Notes: generated from the letters alone by a model not told the origin. 64,000 bases of DNA from JAJPJE01 sp963724985 (GCA_963724985.1 CAVRWV010000033.1:124001-188000), one strand, 5' to 3'; positions 27,616 through 37,647 are shown, numbered from the stretch's first letter. A program made the numbers and translations.

Positions 27616-27651
27616 CTATCCGATCGCTTAGTCCTCTATCCGAACGGATAG
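27616..27651. promoter_or_regulatory. Candidate operator: CTATCCG direct and inverted repeats
   Basis: CTATCCG occurs at 27616-27622 and again at 27636-27642, where it forms an inverted repeat with CGGATAG (27645-27651, 2-nt spacer). The two direct copies are 20 bp apart, about two helical turns. The site lies in the 343-nt divergent spacer (27382-27724), 75-110 nt upstream of the sigma54-activator gene. I see no other feature in that spacer. Confidence 0.5.
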
Positions 27652-27724
27652 CCTGGACGCTTTTGCGTGATCCCGCGTCTCATCTTTCAGCTCTAGGTGT
27701 AAAGTTACGTGCGGAACGGATCAC

Positions 27725-29647
27725 ATGGCACTGACTGCCAGATTGAACGGAATCTCCGGCTCGGCCTGGGGCAAAGTCATCCTCCTGGCGGATGAGCCCA
27801 TCACGATTGGTCGCGATCCCAGTAACTCCGTCGTGCTGCAGGAACAGAACGTCTCCCGCACTCATTGCCGCATTGAGCGAAACGGCGACGTCTTCATCCT
27901 TCACGATCTCGGCAGCCACAATCAGACTCGCGTCAACGGCTCGCCAGCTCTCGAGCACAAACTGAATAACGGCGATCAGATCTTCGTTGGCTCTTGTGTC
28001 TTTCAGTTCATTCTCACCGACTCCGCCAACTTTGGCCGGGATAGCACCGTCATCCTTCCCTCTTCAGAGGTGCAGCTGGAAGAGCTGCCCGAGTTGAAGG
28101 TTCTCGTTGGCGCGAAAGTGCAATCGCGCCTCGATCGGACCGAGCGCGACCTTTCTACCCTGATTGCCATCGCCACTCACATCAGCTCGATTCGCAGTCT
28201 CGATTCTCTGCAGTGGCAATTGCTCGGCATGATCTTCGACGTGCTGCCCGCCGATCGCGGCGCCTTCCTTCTTTGTTCCAAGCCTGGCGACGAATTCTCC
28301 TCGGTCGCCTGGAATCGTCACGACGGTCCAGCCGAGCCTGTCGTCGTCAGCCGGACACTTACTGCACAGGTGATCCGCACTCGCAAGCCGGTCATCGCCG
28401 CAAACGTGAATCTTGACGAGCATCTCCGCGAGATCAGCAGCTTGACCGCTACGAAAGTTATTTCGGTGCTCGCGGTTCCGTTGCTCATCGACAATGCGGT
28501 GCTCGGATTGATCTATCTCGACACGGTCCGCCCCGCTGTCACCTTTGATGACAGCCATCTCCAACTCCTCACCGCGATTGCCGGAATTTGCACTCTAGCT
28601 CTGCAAAATGTTCGTGAGATCGAAAGCCTGGAAGGCGAGAACCGCCGTCTCCGCGACGAGTTGAAGATCACGCACAACCTGATGGGCGAAAGCCCGCGCA
28701 TGATTCAGGTCTATAAATCGATTGCCAAAGTTGCGCCAACCGAATCGACTGTCCTCTTCCAGGGCGAAAGTGGCACTGGCAAAGAACTCGCCGCGCGCGC
28801 GATTCACGACAACAGCCCGCGTTCCTCGCGCCCCTTTGTTGCCATCAACTGCGCCGCCGTCACCGAGACTCTGCTCGAGAGCGAACTCTTTGGACACGAG
28901 AAGGGTTCGTTCACCGGAGCACTCGCGCAGAAAAAAGGATTGCTTGAAACGGCCAACGGCGGAACCGCCTTCCTCGACGAAGTTTCCGAACTCGCGCTTC
29001 CACTTCAAGCCAAACTGTTGCGCGTACTTCAGGAACGCGAACTGATGCGCGTGGGCGGCAACACTCCGGTCAAGATCGACGTTCGCATCGTAGCCGCGAC
29101 CAATCGCGATCTCGCGGAATTCGCAAAGACCGGACGCTTTCGCCAGGACCTCTTCTATCGACTCAATGTCGTCGCTATCAACTTGCCTCCGCTCCGCGAA
29201 CGTCCCGGTGATGCAGTCCTTCTCGCCGAGCACTTCTGCCGCGTCTATAGCGAAAAGTGCAAACGCCATGTTCGCGGTCTTTCTAAAGAAGCATGTGAAT
29301 CCATCGCCATCTATGGATGGCCCGGCAATGTTCGTGAATTGCAGAACGCCATTGAACGCGCAATCGTGCTCGGTTCTACCGAATGGATCTTGCCGGAAGA
29401 TCTTCCGGACGCAGTTCTGGAGGCTCAACCTCCTTCTACCAACTCGAGCTCAGCTTCCGGCTTGAACTATCACGAGGGGCTGGCGCGCGCAAAAAAGGAG
29501 CTGATCCTCAGTGCCGTGGAGCGGGCCGGCGGCAGTTTCACGGAAGCCGCAAAGATACTCGGCGTCCATCCCAATTACCTTCACCGCCTTGTCAGCAATC
29601 TGGACTTACGTACCCTGGTGACGAAAGGCAGAACCTTGCTAGGCTGA
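27725..29647 (+). CDS. FHA-GAF-AAA+ sigma54-dependent transcriptional activator
   Basis: Enhancer-binding protein of 640 residues. An N-terminal FHA domain (about 20-100; ITIGRDPSNSVVL, SRTHCRIE, then GSHNQTRVNG) would bind phosphothreonine. A GAF domain (about 145-290) follows. The AAA+ domain (about 315-545) has Walker A GESGTGKE, a GSFTGA loop in place of the usual GAFTGA, and Walker B-like GGTAFLDEV. A Fis-type HTH ends the protein (FTEAAKILGVHPNYLHRLV). It has no receiver, so it is probably controlled by Ser/Thr kinase signalling as in myxobacterial FHA activators. Direct targets are unknown; I found no good -24/-12 promoter nearby. Confidence 0.95.
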   Translation: MALTARLNGISGSAWGKVILLADEPITIGRDPSNSVVLQEQNVSRTHCRIERNGDVFILHDLGSHNQTRVNGSPALEHKLNNGDQIFVGSCVFQFILTDSANFGRDSTVILPSSEVQLEELPELKVLVGAKVQSRLDRTERDLSTLIAIATHISSIRSLDSLQWQLLGMIFDVLPADRGAFLLCSKPGDEFSSVAWNRHDGPAEPVVVSRTLTAQVIRTRKPVIAANVNLDEHLREISSLTATKVISVLAVPLLIDNAVLGLIYLDTVRPAVTFDDSHLQLLTAIAGICTLALQNVREIESLEGENRRLRDELKITHNLMGESPRMIQVYKSIAKVAPTESTVLFQGESGTGKELAARAIHDNSPRSSRPFVAINCAAVTETLLESELFGHEKGSFTGALAQKKGLLETANGGTAFLDEVSELALPLQAKLLRVLQERELMRVGGNTPVKIDVRIVAATNRDLAEFAKTGRFRQDLFYRLNVVAINLPPLRERPGDAVLLAEHFCRVYSEKCKRHVRGLSKEACESIAIYGWPGNVRELQNAIERAIVLGSTEWILPEDLPDAVLEAQPPSTNSSSASGLNYHEGLARAKKELILSAVERAGGSFTEAAKILGVHPNYLHRLVSNLDLRTLVTKGRTLLG

Positions 29648-29837
29648 CACTGGCAACCATCGCATTTTCAACAGCTTTCTGATTACCCCACTTGCGCTGG
29701 GGTGGCGAAAAGGGTACCGCAACTGCCTGTCATGATTAGGGTTTCTAAGCAGTGTAGTTAAGATTAGCTTCGACCAAAGATCTGGAACGCCCGCTTTGGG
29801 TGCAGCAGGCAAGCGAGGTTAGTCTCGGGAGGGGTCC

Positions 29838-32561
29838 ATGGGTACATTCAGGCGTTTAGGTTTCACGTTCATCATCGCCATTTTCACGATTCTGGCGACC
29901 TCTGCTGTTTTTGCACAAGACGAAAACATGCCGGCCCCGCCGTCAGGGGCCAATGCTCAGCCGTCGAGCGCCGAAAACGATCCTCCGGGACGTGCCGCGC
30001 GGCTTGATTACATGAGCGGCGAAGTCTCTATCCAGCCCGGTGGTGTCAATGACTGGGTCGCGGGCACATTGAATCGGCCAATGACCACTGCCGATCGCAT
30101 TTGGACGGACAAAGATTCGCGTGCTGAGGTCCAGGTCGGATCCGGCACTTTCCGTATGGACGCCGAAACCAGCGTCACGCTGAGCAACGTCAGCGACAAT
30201 ACCGTTCAGATCGAACTCGACCAGGGCACATTGTTTCTTCACGTGCGCCAACTGCTACCCGGCGAGATCTACGAGATCGATACTCCGAACACCGCGTTCA
30301 CGGTCACCAAGGGCGGCGACTATCGCCTGAACGTCAACTCCAATAACGACGTGTCCCTGGTTACTGTGTGGCACGGCGAAGGCATGGCAACTGGCGACGG
30401 ACCATCCGTAAAGATCAAGTCTGGTGAGCAAGGCAGCTTCTCCGGTGGAAAGTCCATGGCTCACACCGTCTATCCTGCGCCTGGACGCACTGGCTTCGAC
30501 GACTGGTGTGCAGTTCGCGATAAGCGTCAGGACAGCTCGCTCTCCGCGCGTTACGTTGCGCCTGGAGTAGTCGGCGCCCCGGACCTCGATGGCTACGGAA
30601 ACTGGCGCACGTATCCCGGCTACGGCCCGGTTTGGACCCCTACAGTAGTCGCTCCCGGTTGGGCGCCCTATCGCTTCGGTCATTGGGTTTGGGTCGCCCC
30701 TTGGGGATGGACCTGGGTCGATGATGCGCCTTGGGGTTACGCTCCCTTCCACTACGGCCGCTGGGCTTTCATTAGCGGATCTTGGGGATGGTGCCCTGGA
30801 CCGATCTATGCTCGTCCCGTGTACGCTCCTGCGCTCGTAGCGTGGGTGGGCGGACCTGGATTTGGAGTCTCCTTCGGAATCGGCGGCGGCGTGGGCTGGT
30901 TCCCGCTGGGCTTCGGTGAGCCGTTCGTTCCCTGGTACCACGCAGGTCCTCGTTACTGGCGCAACGTCAACGTCAGCAATACGCGGATCACGAATGTGAC
31001 CGTGATCAACAACTATTACAACAATCGTGGATCCATCAACAATATCCACTATGCGAACCGGTCATTTCCGAACGCTGTAACAGCAGTCCCGCAGCGCGCG
31101 TTCGTAAATTCACAGTCGGTGGGCCGGAACATGGTTCCAGTCTCCGGCGAGAACTTGCGCAATGCTCACATAGTTGGCGGAGCTGGTTTTGAACCGAGCC
31201 GTACCAGCGTTCTCGGAGCTAACGCAGGCCGAACCGCGGCCATCCCGCCGCAGCGAGCCTTTGCCCGTCAGCCGGTCCGTAACATGACCCCGCCAGCTGC
31301 GCCCGCTTCTCCGTTTAACAATGGCAGAAGCAATGTCGCGAATGGACCCGGGGGCAATCCGGCGGGAGCATCACGCATGCCGGAACGCAACCAAACCATG
31401 GGTGGACCGGAAAATGGTCGCCCGAACGTAGCTGAAACTACGAACGGACATTCCGTTCCGCGTCCGCCAACCGTCTTTGATCGGACCAACGGCGGCAATG
31501 CTACGCCGAACAACGGTGGAGGTTCAGCTCCACATCCTTCAACCGTCTTCAACAACAACGGCAACCGTAATAACAGCGACGCTCCTACGCGGACGCCGAA
31601 CACCGAAGCGGGAAGGATGCCGAACCCTGGTCAGCCAAACAATGGTCAGCCAAACGCTGGTCAGCCGAACAGCAACCCGAACGTAGCGCACCCATATCCA
31701 CATCCGCCATCAGCAGGCGAGCGCCAGGCGATGGGCAACAATCCGGGCAACACGCAGAACCAGCCGGCTCACACCTATACGGCGTCTCCTTCTCAGAATC
31801 AGGGAGGACCGGCGCATACGTACTCGCAGCCCGAAGGAAGAGCTCCGGCAGCGCAGCCGCCTGCGAATCAGCCGCAACGAAGCTATTCGCCTCCGCCAAA
31901 CCAACCGCCGCATACGTACTCGGCTCCTGAAGGCAGAGGTCCGGCAACTCAGCCTCCAGCAAATCAGTCTCGGCCAAGCTATACGCCTCCGCCAAACCAG
32001 GCGCCGCGCACATACTCGGCTCCTGAAGGCAGAGGTCCGGCAGCGCAACCACCGGCGAATCAGCAGCACTCCAAGCCACCGGCGAACCAGAAGAACGATA
32101 AGCCGGAACACGAGCGCAACACCGCCTCCGTATACGGCGGAAACAGCTCCGGATACATGGCGAACAACTACAACTATCCGCGTCCGACTCCGGGCGCGGT
32201 TAGGTCTGCTCCGGCGACGAACTACTCGTCCGGGAATTCTTACTCCGGATCTTCGCAGCGAGGCTATTCGGCCCCGTCTAACGGATATTCCCAGCGCTCT
32301 TACTCGGCGCCATCTCGCGAGAGCTATGGATACAGCGCGCCGTCGAGAACGTCCACGTATAGCGCACCAACGCGCGCCTACAACGCTTCTCCTGCTTACA
32401 GCAGCGGACGCTCCTACTCTGCGCCGTCAAACGGTGGCGGACGCTCTTATTCCGCTCCGTCGTATCACTCTGCTCCTTCTGGTGGCGGCAGATCCGGCGG
32501 CTCGGTTGCCCACAGCAGCGGTGGGGGACACTCCGGAGGCGGTTCCACTCACGGGCACTGA
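29838..32561 (+). CDS. FecR/DUF6600-like secreted protein with Pro/Asn/Ser-rich repeats
   Basis: A 907-residue exported protein with a signal peptide (residues 1-29, ending VFAQ) and an SD of GGGAGGGG. Residues about 50-200 form a FecR-type domain (DYMSGEVSIQPGG, then TAFTVTKGGDYRLNV). Residues about 245-400 are Trp/Tyr/Gly-rich with repeated YGHW/GW units (WAPYRFGHWVWVAPWGWTW), typical of DUF6600. The C-terminal half is disordered: Asn/Pro/Gly-rich, a 32-residue tandem repeat, then a Tyr/Ser-rich tail ending HSSGGGHSGGGSTHGH. Probably cell-surface attached or matrix-associated; role unknown. It has its own terminator. Confidence 0.85.
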   Translation: MGTFRRLGFTFIIAIFTILATSAVFAQDENMPAPPSGANAQPSSAENDPPGRAARLDYMSGEVSIQPGGVNDWVAGTLNRPMTTADRIWTDKDSRAEVQVGSGTFRMDAETSVTLSNVSDNTVQIELDQGTLFLHVRQLLPGEIYEIDTPNTAFTVTKGGDYRLNVNSNNDVSLVTVWHGEGMATGDGPSVKIKSGEQGSFSGGKSMAHTVYPAPGRTGFDDWCAVRDKRQDSSLSARYVAPGVVGAPDLDGYGNWRTYPGYGPVWTPTVVAPGWAPYRFGHWVWVAPWGWTWVDDAPWGYAPFHYGRWAFISGSWGWCPGPIYARPVYAPALVAWVGGPGFGVSFGIGGGVGWFPLGFGEPFVPWYHAGPRYWRNVNVSNTRITNVTVINNYYNNRGSINNIHYANRSFPNAVTAVPQRAFVNSQSVGRNMVPVSGENLRNAHIVGGAGFEPSRTSVLGANAGRTAAIPPQRAFARQPVRNMTPPAAPASPFNNGRSNVANGPGGNPAGASRMPERNQTMGGPENGRPNVAETTNGHSVPRPPTVFDRTNGGNATPNNGGGSAPHPSTVFNNNGNRNNSDAPTRTPNTEAGRMPNPGQPNNGQPNAGQPNSNPNVAHPYPHPPSAGERQAMGNNPGNTQNQPAHTYTASPSQNQGGPAHTYSQPEGRAPAAQPPANQPQRSYSPPPNQPPHTYSAPEGRGPATQPPANQSRPSYTPPPNQAPRTYSAPEGRGPAAQPPANQQHSKPPANQKNDKPEHERNTASVYGGNSSGYMANNYNYPRPTPGAVRSAPATNYSSGNSYSGSSQRGYSAPSNGYSQRSYSAPSRESYGYSAPSRTSTYSAPTRAYNASPAYSSGRSYSAPSNGGGRSYSAPSYHSAPSGGGRSGGSVAHSSGGGHSGGGSTHGH
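31812..32080 (+). repeat. In-frame 96-bp tandem repeat, about 2.8 copies
   Basis: Copies begin near 31812, 31908 and 32004 and encode a 32-residue unit of the form HTYSxPEGRxPAxQPPANQ followed by a Pro-rich spacer. It sits inside the disordered half of the FecR-like protein. Copies differ at several codons, mostly without changing the repeat pattern. Confidence 0.75.
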
Positions 32562-32576
32562 TCACGCTTAAAATGA

Positions 32577-32603
32577 AAAAGGCCGGCTGCGTGCCGGCCT
32601 TTT
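32577..32603. terminator. Bidirectional intrinsic terminator
   Basis: Arms GGCCGGC (32581-32587) and GCCGGCC (32593-32599), loop TGCGT, flanked by AAAA on the left and TTTT on the right. It serves the FecR-like gene (plus) and the kinase gene (minus). Confidence 0.9.
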
Positions 32604-32622
32604 CTTTATGCTCGAAATATTC

Positions 32623-33534
32623 TCAGTAGAACTCGGGTAGCTCCGGAGTCTCTCCACCTTCCACCGCCTGCTCGTGCTTCTTCACACGAACCACGGTGAC
32701 CTTCGAGAATCCTTCCTCAAACTCCGGCGGACGCAGCTTCTGTGCCATGCGCTGCATTACATCGTCCGGCACCACGCGCCCTCGTCTCTTGTTGCGATCG
32801 ATGCAAACTTCCAGCGGCACATTAAAGAAGACCGCGTGCACGTCGTACCCAAACTCCTGCGCCATGCGGATCCAGCCCCGCCGTTCGCGCGGCGACAGAT
32901 TCGTCGCATCCACATAGTTCCATGGCATCCGCGCGATCATGCGCGCGCGCAACAGGTAACGCAACGTCGAGAACACCAGGTCCTGATAGCGCTGCTCCGT
33001 CATATCGTCGAACAGCAGCATGCGCAGCAGATCGCTCGAGAGCGGCGTTATCCCGCGGCGCCGGAACCAGCTCGTCTTTCCCGATCCTGGCAATCCGATC
33101 GCGAGCACCACCACGCCTTTCGGCGTCCGCTTCCCAGGTGCTGCATACGCCGGCGCAGCCGCAACCGCCGCCGGCTCGACGCCTTCCACCGCATCGTCCT
33201 CAACCTGTGTCTCCGCCGGCAATTCCTCAGCAGGAGCAATAGGAGCTGCCTCCACCGGCGTCGCTTGTTTCGGCGCAGGTCTCCCTCTACGTCCACGGCG
33301 TCGCCGGTTCCTCTGCTGCTGCTGACCACGATTTACATCGTTAGCCGCCGCTGGTGGTCCCTGCTCTTCGACTTCCGTTTCGTTGGCGAGCTCGCTCACC
33401 ATGTCCACATTGCCGTTCACTTCTTCCGGTTCTTCGCGTTCCATATCCGGATAAGCAGGTTGCAAAGGCGCTTGCGACGGCGCACTCGCCGGGCCGCGTC
33501 CTTTTCTTCTTCGTCTTCTCTTCGGTCGATCCAT
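32623..33534 (-). CDS. Polynucleotide-kinase-like P-loop protein with an Arg-rich disordered N-terminus
   Basis: A 303-residue protein from ATG 33534; the longer frame upstream runs through a dispersed repeat. Residues 1-125 are disordered, with two basic tracts (RPKRRRRRKGRG and RNRRRRGRRGR) split by acidic and Ala/Pro segments, as seen in RNase E-type RNA-binding tails. Residues about 135-290 are a kinase domain: Walker A IGLPGSGKTS, SSDLLRMLLFDD, VDATNLSPRERR, and the lid NKRRGRVVPDDV. This arrangement matches 5'-OH polynucleotide kinase (Pnkp-type) or zeta-toxin-like kinases. A role in RNA repair or turnover is inference. It ends at a shared terminator. Confidence 0.82.
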   Translation of the reverse strand: MDRPKRRRRRKGRGPASAPSQAPLQPAYPDMEREEPEEVNGNVDMVSELANETEVEEQGPPAAANDVNRGQQQQRNRRRRGRRGRPAPKQATPVEAAPIAPAEELPAETQVEDDAVEGVEPAAVAAAPAYAAPGKRTPKGVVVLAIGLPGSGKTSWFRRRGITPLSSDLLRMLLFDDMTEQRYQDLVFSTLRYLLRARMIARMPWNYVDATNLSPRERRGWIRMAQEFGYDVHAVFFNVPLEVCIDRNKRRGRVVPDDVMQRMAQKLRPPEFEEGFSKVTVVRVKKHEQAVEGGETPELPEFY

Positions 33535-33619
33535 CCCTGCGATTGGAACACAACCCGACACAAATCGGCAACGGATGTACGCGTGCACTGTTAGCAACTT
33601 GGGATGCACCGGATCTGCT

Positions 33620-33656
33620 GGTGCCCCGTATCTTCCCTTCTTTGGCAGTTGTGGGA
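33620..33656. repeat. Dispersed hairpin repeat, degenerate copy 1
   Basis: GGTGCCCCGTATCTTCCC, then CTTTGGCAG and TTGTGGGA, a decayed copy of the hairpin family seen intact at 37258 and 42010. It lies about 85 nt upstream of the kinase start in the 378-nt spacer 33535-33912. The rest of that spacer holds only the gap promoter. Confidence 0.6.
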
Positions 33657-33838
33657 TTGCGGTCCGCTGGAGCATTCGAGATAGTCGTTTCCAACAGCTG
33701 CTGACTACCAGCTACCCACTTCAATTCTCCTCAAGAAACTCTCCACCCTTGCCGATCTCCCCACCAGCGGCTCTGTTTCATGCACGCAGTGTTACAACGT
33801 GAAGTGGCGCGCGTCACAATTCGATGTTCACTGATGCT

Positions 33839-33867
33839 TTGCGGCGCGTGTGCGCGAATGTTACGAT
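33839..33867 (+). promoter_or_regulatory. Candidate sigma-70 promoter of gap
   Basis: TTGCGG (33839-33844) and TACGAT (33862-33867) with exactly 17 nt between them, 45 nt upstream of the gap start codon. Judged by eye. Confidence 0.5.
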
Positions 33868-33912
33868 AAAAGGCTTTATATTCCCGGATTCAAACATCTA
33901 TGCGGAGGCGAA

Positions 33913-34923
<1,011 letters not shown>

Positions 34924-34932
34924 TCCTGAAAG

Positions 34933-34962
34933 TTTGTGGGGAGCCCTCGGGCTCCCCACAAA
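34933..34962. terminator. Perfect hairpin between gap and pgk (attenuator or mRNA stabiliser)
   Basis: A 14-bp perfect inverted repeat, TTTGTGGGGAGCCC (34933-34946) and GGGCTCCCCACAAA (34949-34962), 2-nt loop. The plus strand is followed by A rather than T residues, so it is not a standard terminator for gap. It may protect the gap mRNA 3' end or attenuate read-through. Confidence 0.6.
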
Positions 34963-35150
34963 AAGTCCCCGGCTGTAAAAGCTGTTCCCCTGGGTTTATT
35001 GACTAACGCCGGCTGACTACGCCAGCTGACGGCGCCATTCGGTTCAACGCTCGTACTCGCAGATACGCACACGCGCCCGCGGCGGCTTGCACCAGGAAGG
35101 AACCGCACTTAACTCGAACTCGCGTCAGTCTGCGCGCTGGAGGCTGTCTC

Positions 35151-36365
35151 ATGTCCAAGCTCTCAATCAAAGATCTTCCTCTTCACGATCATCGAATCTT
35201 TATGCGGGTCGACTTCAACGTCCCGCTCGACGAACACGGCCGGGTAACCGACGACACTCGCATTCGCGAAACCCTGCCCACCATCGAATACGCTCTCCGC
35301 CATGGTGCGCGTCTCATTCTCGCTTCTCATCTCGGACGCCCCAAGGGTAAGGTCAATCCCAAGTACAGTCTCCGTCCCGTAGCCGAGCGGCTCCGCATCC
35401 TGCTCGATCAGACCATGGCCCGTGGTGAGAATGTCGGCTTCGCCACCGATTGCGTCGGCGTTCAGGCGGAAGAAATGGCCGGCAAACTGGAACGCGGTCA
35501 GACTCTCTTGCTTGAGAATCTTCGCTTCCACGCCGAAGAAGAGGCCAACGACGAAGCTTTTTCCAAAGCTCTCGCCAAGCTCGCCGACTTTTACGTCAAT
35601 GACGCCTTCGGCACAGCGCATCGCGCCCATGCCTCAACCGTAGGCATCACCAAGTTCGTCGAGAAATCCGCTGCCGGGCTGCTCATGGAAAAAGAACTCG
35701 AGTACATGGGCAAGGCCATGACCAATCCTGCGCGCCCGTTCGTTGCCATTCTCGGCGGCGCCAAAGTCAGCGACAAGATCGAAGTCATCCGCAACCTGAT
35801 GCAAAAGGTCGATGCCCTACTCATCGGCGGCGGTATGGCTTACACCTTCCTCAAGGCCCAGGGTAAAGAAATCGGCAAATCACTACTGGAAGAAGACAAA
35901 ATCGAGCTCGCCAAGCAGTTGCTCGCCGAAGCGCAACAGCGCAAGATCAAGTTCCTGTTGCCTATCGATCACGTTGTCGCATCGCAGGTCGCACCCGATG
36001 CGATCACGCGCAAGATCGGCGAAGGCGAAGCGATTCCCGCTGACCAGCTTGCTCTCGACATCGGTCCCAAAACTGTCGAGCTCTTCTCCGACGAAATCGG
36101 TCGCGCGAAAACCATCGTCTGGAACGGCCCCATGGGCGTCTTCGAAATGTCGCCCTTCGCAGCCGGAACCAACGCCATCGCACATGCCGTGGCCGACAAT
36201 GCGGACGCGATCTCTATCGTCGGTGGTGGCGACTCCGTTGCCGCGGTGAAGAAAGCCGGCGTGCAAGACAGCATCACTCACATCTCCACCGGTGGCGGCG
36301 CCTCCCTGGAATTTCTGGAAGGCAAGAAGCTCCCCGGCGTAGAAGCTTTATCTGACAAGAAGTAA
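35151..36365 (+). CDS. pgk: Phosphoglycerate kinase
   Basis: Transfers phosphate from 1,3-bisphosphoglycerate to ADP. The 404-residue length is normal. The N-terminal substrate site is RVDFNVPLDEHGRVTDDTRI (residues 19-38), followed by ASHLGRPKGK near 62. The hinge and C-terminal nucleotide site include ILGGAKVSDK and GGGDSVAAVKKAG. The start follows the usual MSKLSIKDL. It is 227 nt after gap, and the spacer includes the hairpin described there. Confidence 0.97.
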   Translation: MSKLSIKDLPLHDHRIFMRVDFNVPLDEHGRVTDDTRIRETLPTIEYALRHGARLILASHLGRPKGKVNPKYSLRPVAERLRILLDQTMARGENVGFATDCVGVQAEEMAGKLERGQTLLLENLRFHAEEEANDEAFSKALAKLADFYVNDAFGTAHRAHASTVGITKFVEKSAAGLLMEKELEYMGKAMTNPARPFVAILGGAKVSDKIEVIRNLMQKVDALLIGGGMAYTFLKAQGKEIGKSLLEEDKIELAKQLLAEAQQRKIKFLLPIDHVVASQVAPDAITRKIGEGEAIPADQLALDIGPKTVELFSDEIGRAKTIVWNGPMGVFEMSPFAAGTNAIAHAVADNADAISIVGGGDSVAAVKKAGVQDSITHISTGGGASLEFLEGKKLPGVEALSDKK

Positions 36366-36450
36366 GAATCTGTCGTTCGTCGTTCGTCGTTGGCTGTGCG
36401 ATTTCGAGTTTTGGCCAACGACTAACGACCAATGACTAACGACTAATAAT
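36366..36450. repeat. Intergenic inverted repeat built of CTAACGA-like heptamers
   Basis: The left arm (GTCGTTCGTCGTTCGTCGTT then GGC) and the right arm (GCCAACGACTAACGACC, then AATGACTAACGAC) can pair imperfectly over about 25 nt, filling the whole pgk-tpiA spacer. Similar material recurs after secG (38041-38075 and 38168-38200). Confidence 0.6.
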
Positions 36451-36452
36451 CA

Positions 36453-37205
36453 ATGCCCCGCAAGAAGCTCATCGCTGCAAACTGGAAGATGTACAAAACT
36501 CCCGACCAGACCTCCGAATTCTTCCGCAATTTTCTTCCCCTGGTCTGGGAGCAAACTCGTGACGAAATCGCCGTCTGCCCGCCTTATCTCGACATCGCCG
36601 CCGCAGTCGACGCTGCCAAAGACTCCAACGTCAGCATCGGCGCCCAAAACATGTTTTGGGAAAAAGAAGGCGCCTACACCGGCGAAATTTCCACCACCAT
36701 GATCCTCGCCGCCGGCTGCAAATACGTCATCATCGGACACTCCGAGCGCCGCCAATACTTTGGCGAAACCGACGACACCGTTAACCAGAAGCTCAAAGTC
36801 GCACTGGATGCCGGACTCATTCCCATCGTTTGCGTCGGAGAAGTTCTCGAGGAGCGCGAAGCCGGACTCACTGGAGACGTCCTTCGCCGCCAGTGCACCA
36901 ACGCATTCCGCGGCATTTCCGGCGAACGCGCCGCAAAAATGGTCGTTGCCTACGAACCCGTCTGGGCGATTGGGACCGGTAAGACCGCCACTCCGGAAAT
37001 GGCAGCCGACGCGCACGCCCTCATCCGCGCGGAAGCCGCTAAAGCCTTCGGCGACGAGTACTCCCAAGGTTTGCGCATCCTCTACGGCGGCAGCGTGAAA
37101 CCGGAAAATGCGAAAGCGCTGATGTCGCAGGACGAGATCGACGGCGCACTCGTCGGCGGCGCCAGCCTTGACCCGAAGTCATTCGCGGCGATCGTGAAGT
37201 ATTAG
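36453..37205 (+). CDS. tpiA: Triose-phosphate isomerase
   Basis: Interconverts dihydroxyacetone phosphate and G3P. The 250-residue protein begins with the substrate Asn/Lys in RKKLIAANWKMYKT. The catalytic His is in VIIGHSERRQYF (near 94) and the catalytic Glu in AYEPVWAIGTG (near 168). The phosphate-binding ILYGGSVKPEN and GGASL loops are present. It completes the gap-pgk-tpiA glycolytic set; the spacer from pgk is repeat DNA. Confidence 0.97.
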   Translation: MPRKKLIAANWKMYKTPDQTSEFFRNFLPLVWEQTRDEIAVCPPYLDIAAAVDAAKDSNVSIGAQNMFWEKEGAYTGEISTTMILAAGCKYVIIGHSERRQYFGETDDTVNQKLKVALDAGLIPIVCVGEVLEEREAGLTGDVLRRQCTNAFRGISGERAAKMVVAYEPVWAIGTGKTATPEMAADAHALIRAEAAKAFGDEYSQGLRILYGGSVKPENAKALMSQDEIDGALVGGASLDPKSFAAIVKY

Positions 37206-37257
37206 AAAGAAAGCAGTCAGCATTCAGCCGTCAGCATTCAGTCCGTCAGCACTCAGT

Positions 37258-37300
37258 GGTGCCCACATCTGCCCTCCTTTGGCAGATGTGGGTTCAAACC
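37258..37300. repeat. Dispersed hairpin repeat, intact copy 2
   Basis: Perfect 12-bp stem CCCACATCTGCC (37262-37273) with GGCAGATGTGGG (37281-37292), loop CTCCTTT, inside GGTG...TTCAAACC. It lies in the 357-nt tpiA to tRNA-Leu spacer. That spacer also has a TGTCAT-type repeat (37326-37356) and CAGCATTCAG/ACTGACT heptamer tracts (37207-37256, 37455-37498). Confidence 0.75.
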
Positions 37301-37562
37301 ATTTCATTCCGCGCGTAGCGAGGAACTGTCATGCCGAGCAGCGCGAGGCATCCCTATTCCAGCACTAAACTCTCACAGGACACTCTGGTCTCTTGCAACC
37401 GAATGCTGACCTCTCGAGTTGTACGACTCCCGCCGTCTTATCGAGGATCGGTCCCGGCTGACTACTGACTACTGTCTACTGACTACTGACTACTGAGAGC
37501 TCTGCTATAATCGATTGGCGTCGGAATCCCGCAATTTTCGGGCACCCCGCCGATTTACCTCT

Positions 37563-37647
37563 GCGGAAGTGGTGGAACTGGCAGACACACCATCTTGAGG
37601 GGGTGGCGCCGAAAGGCGTGGGGGTTCAAATCCCCCCTTCCGCACCA
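37563..37647 (+). tRNA. tRNA-Leu (anticodon GAG)
   Basis: Class II tRNA with a long variable arm. Acceptor GCGGAAG pairs with CTTCCGC, followed by A and encoded CCA (37645-37647). The anticodon stem CCATC/GGTGG encloses TTGAGGG, giving anticodon GAG. The D loop has GGAACTGGCAGAC and the T loop TTCAAAT. It immediately precedes secG, an arrangement known in other bacteria. Confidence 0.96.

Noticed and set aside
29648..29837. Sigma54 -24/-12 promoter between the FHA activator and FecR-like gene
   Set aside because: The nearest GG...GC pair (TGGCAACCATCGCA) has only 8 nt between the doublets instead of the required 10.
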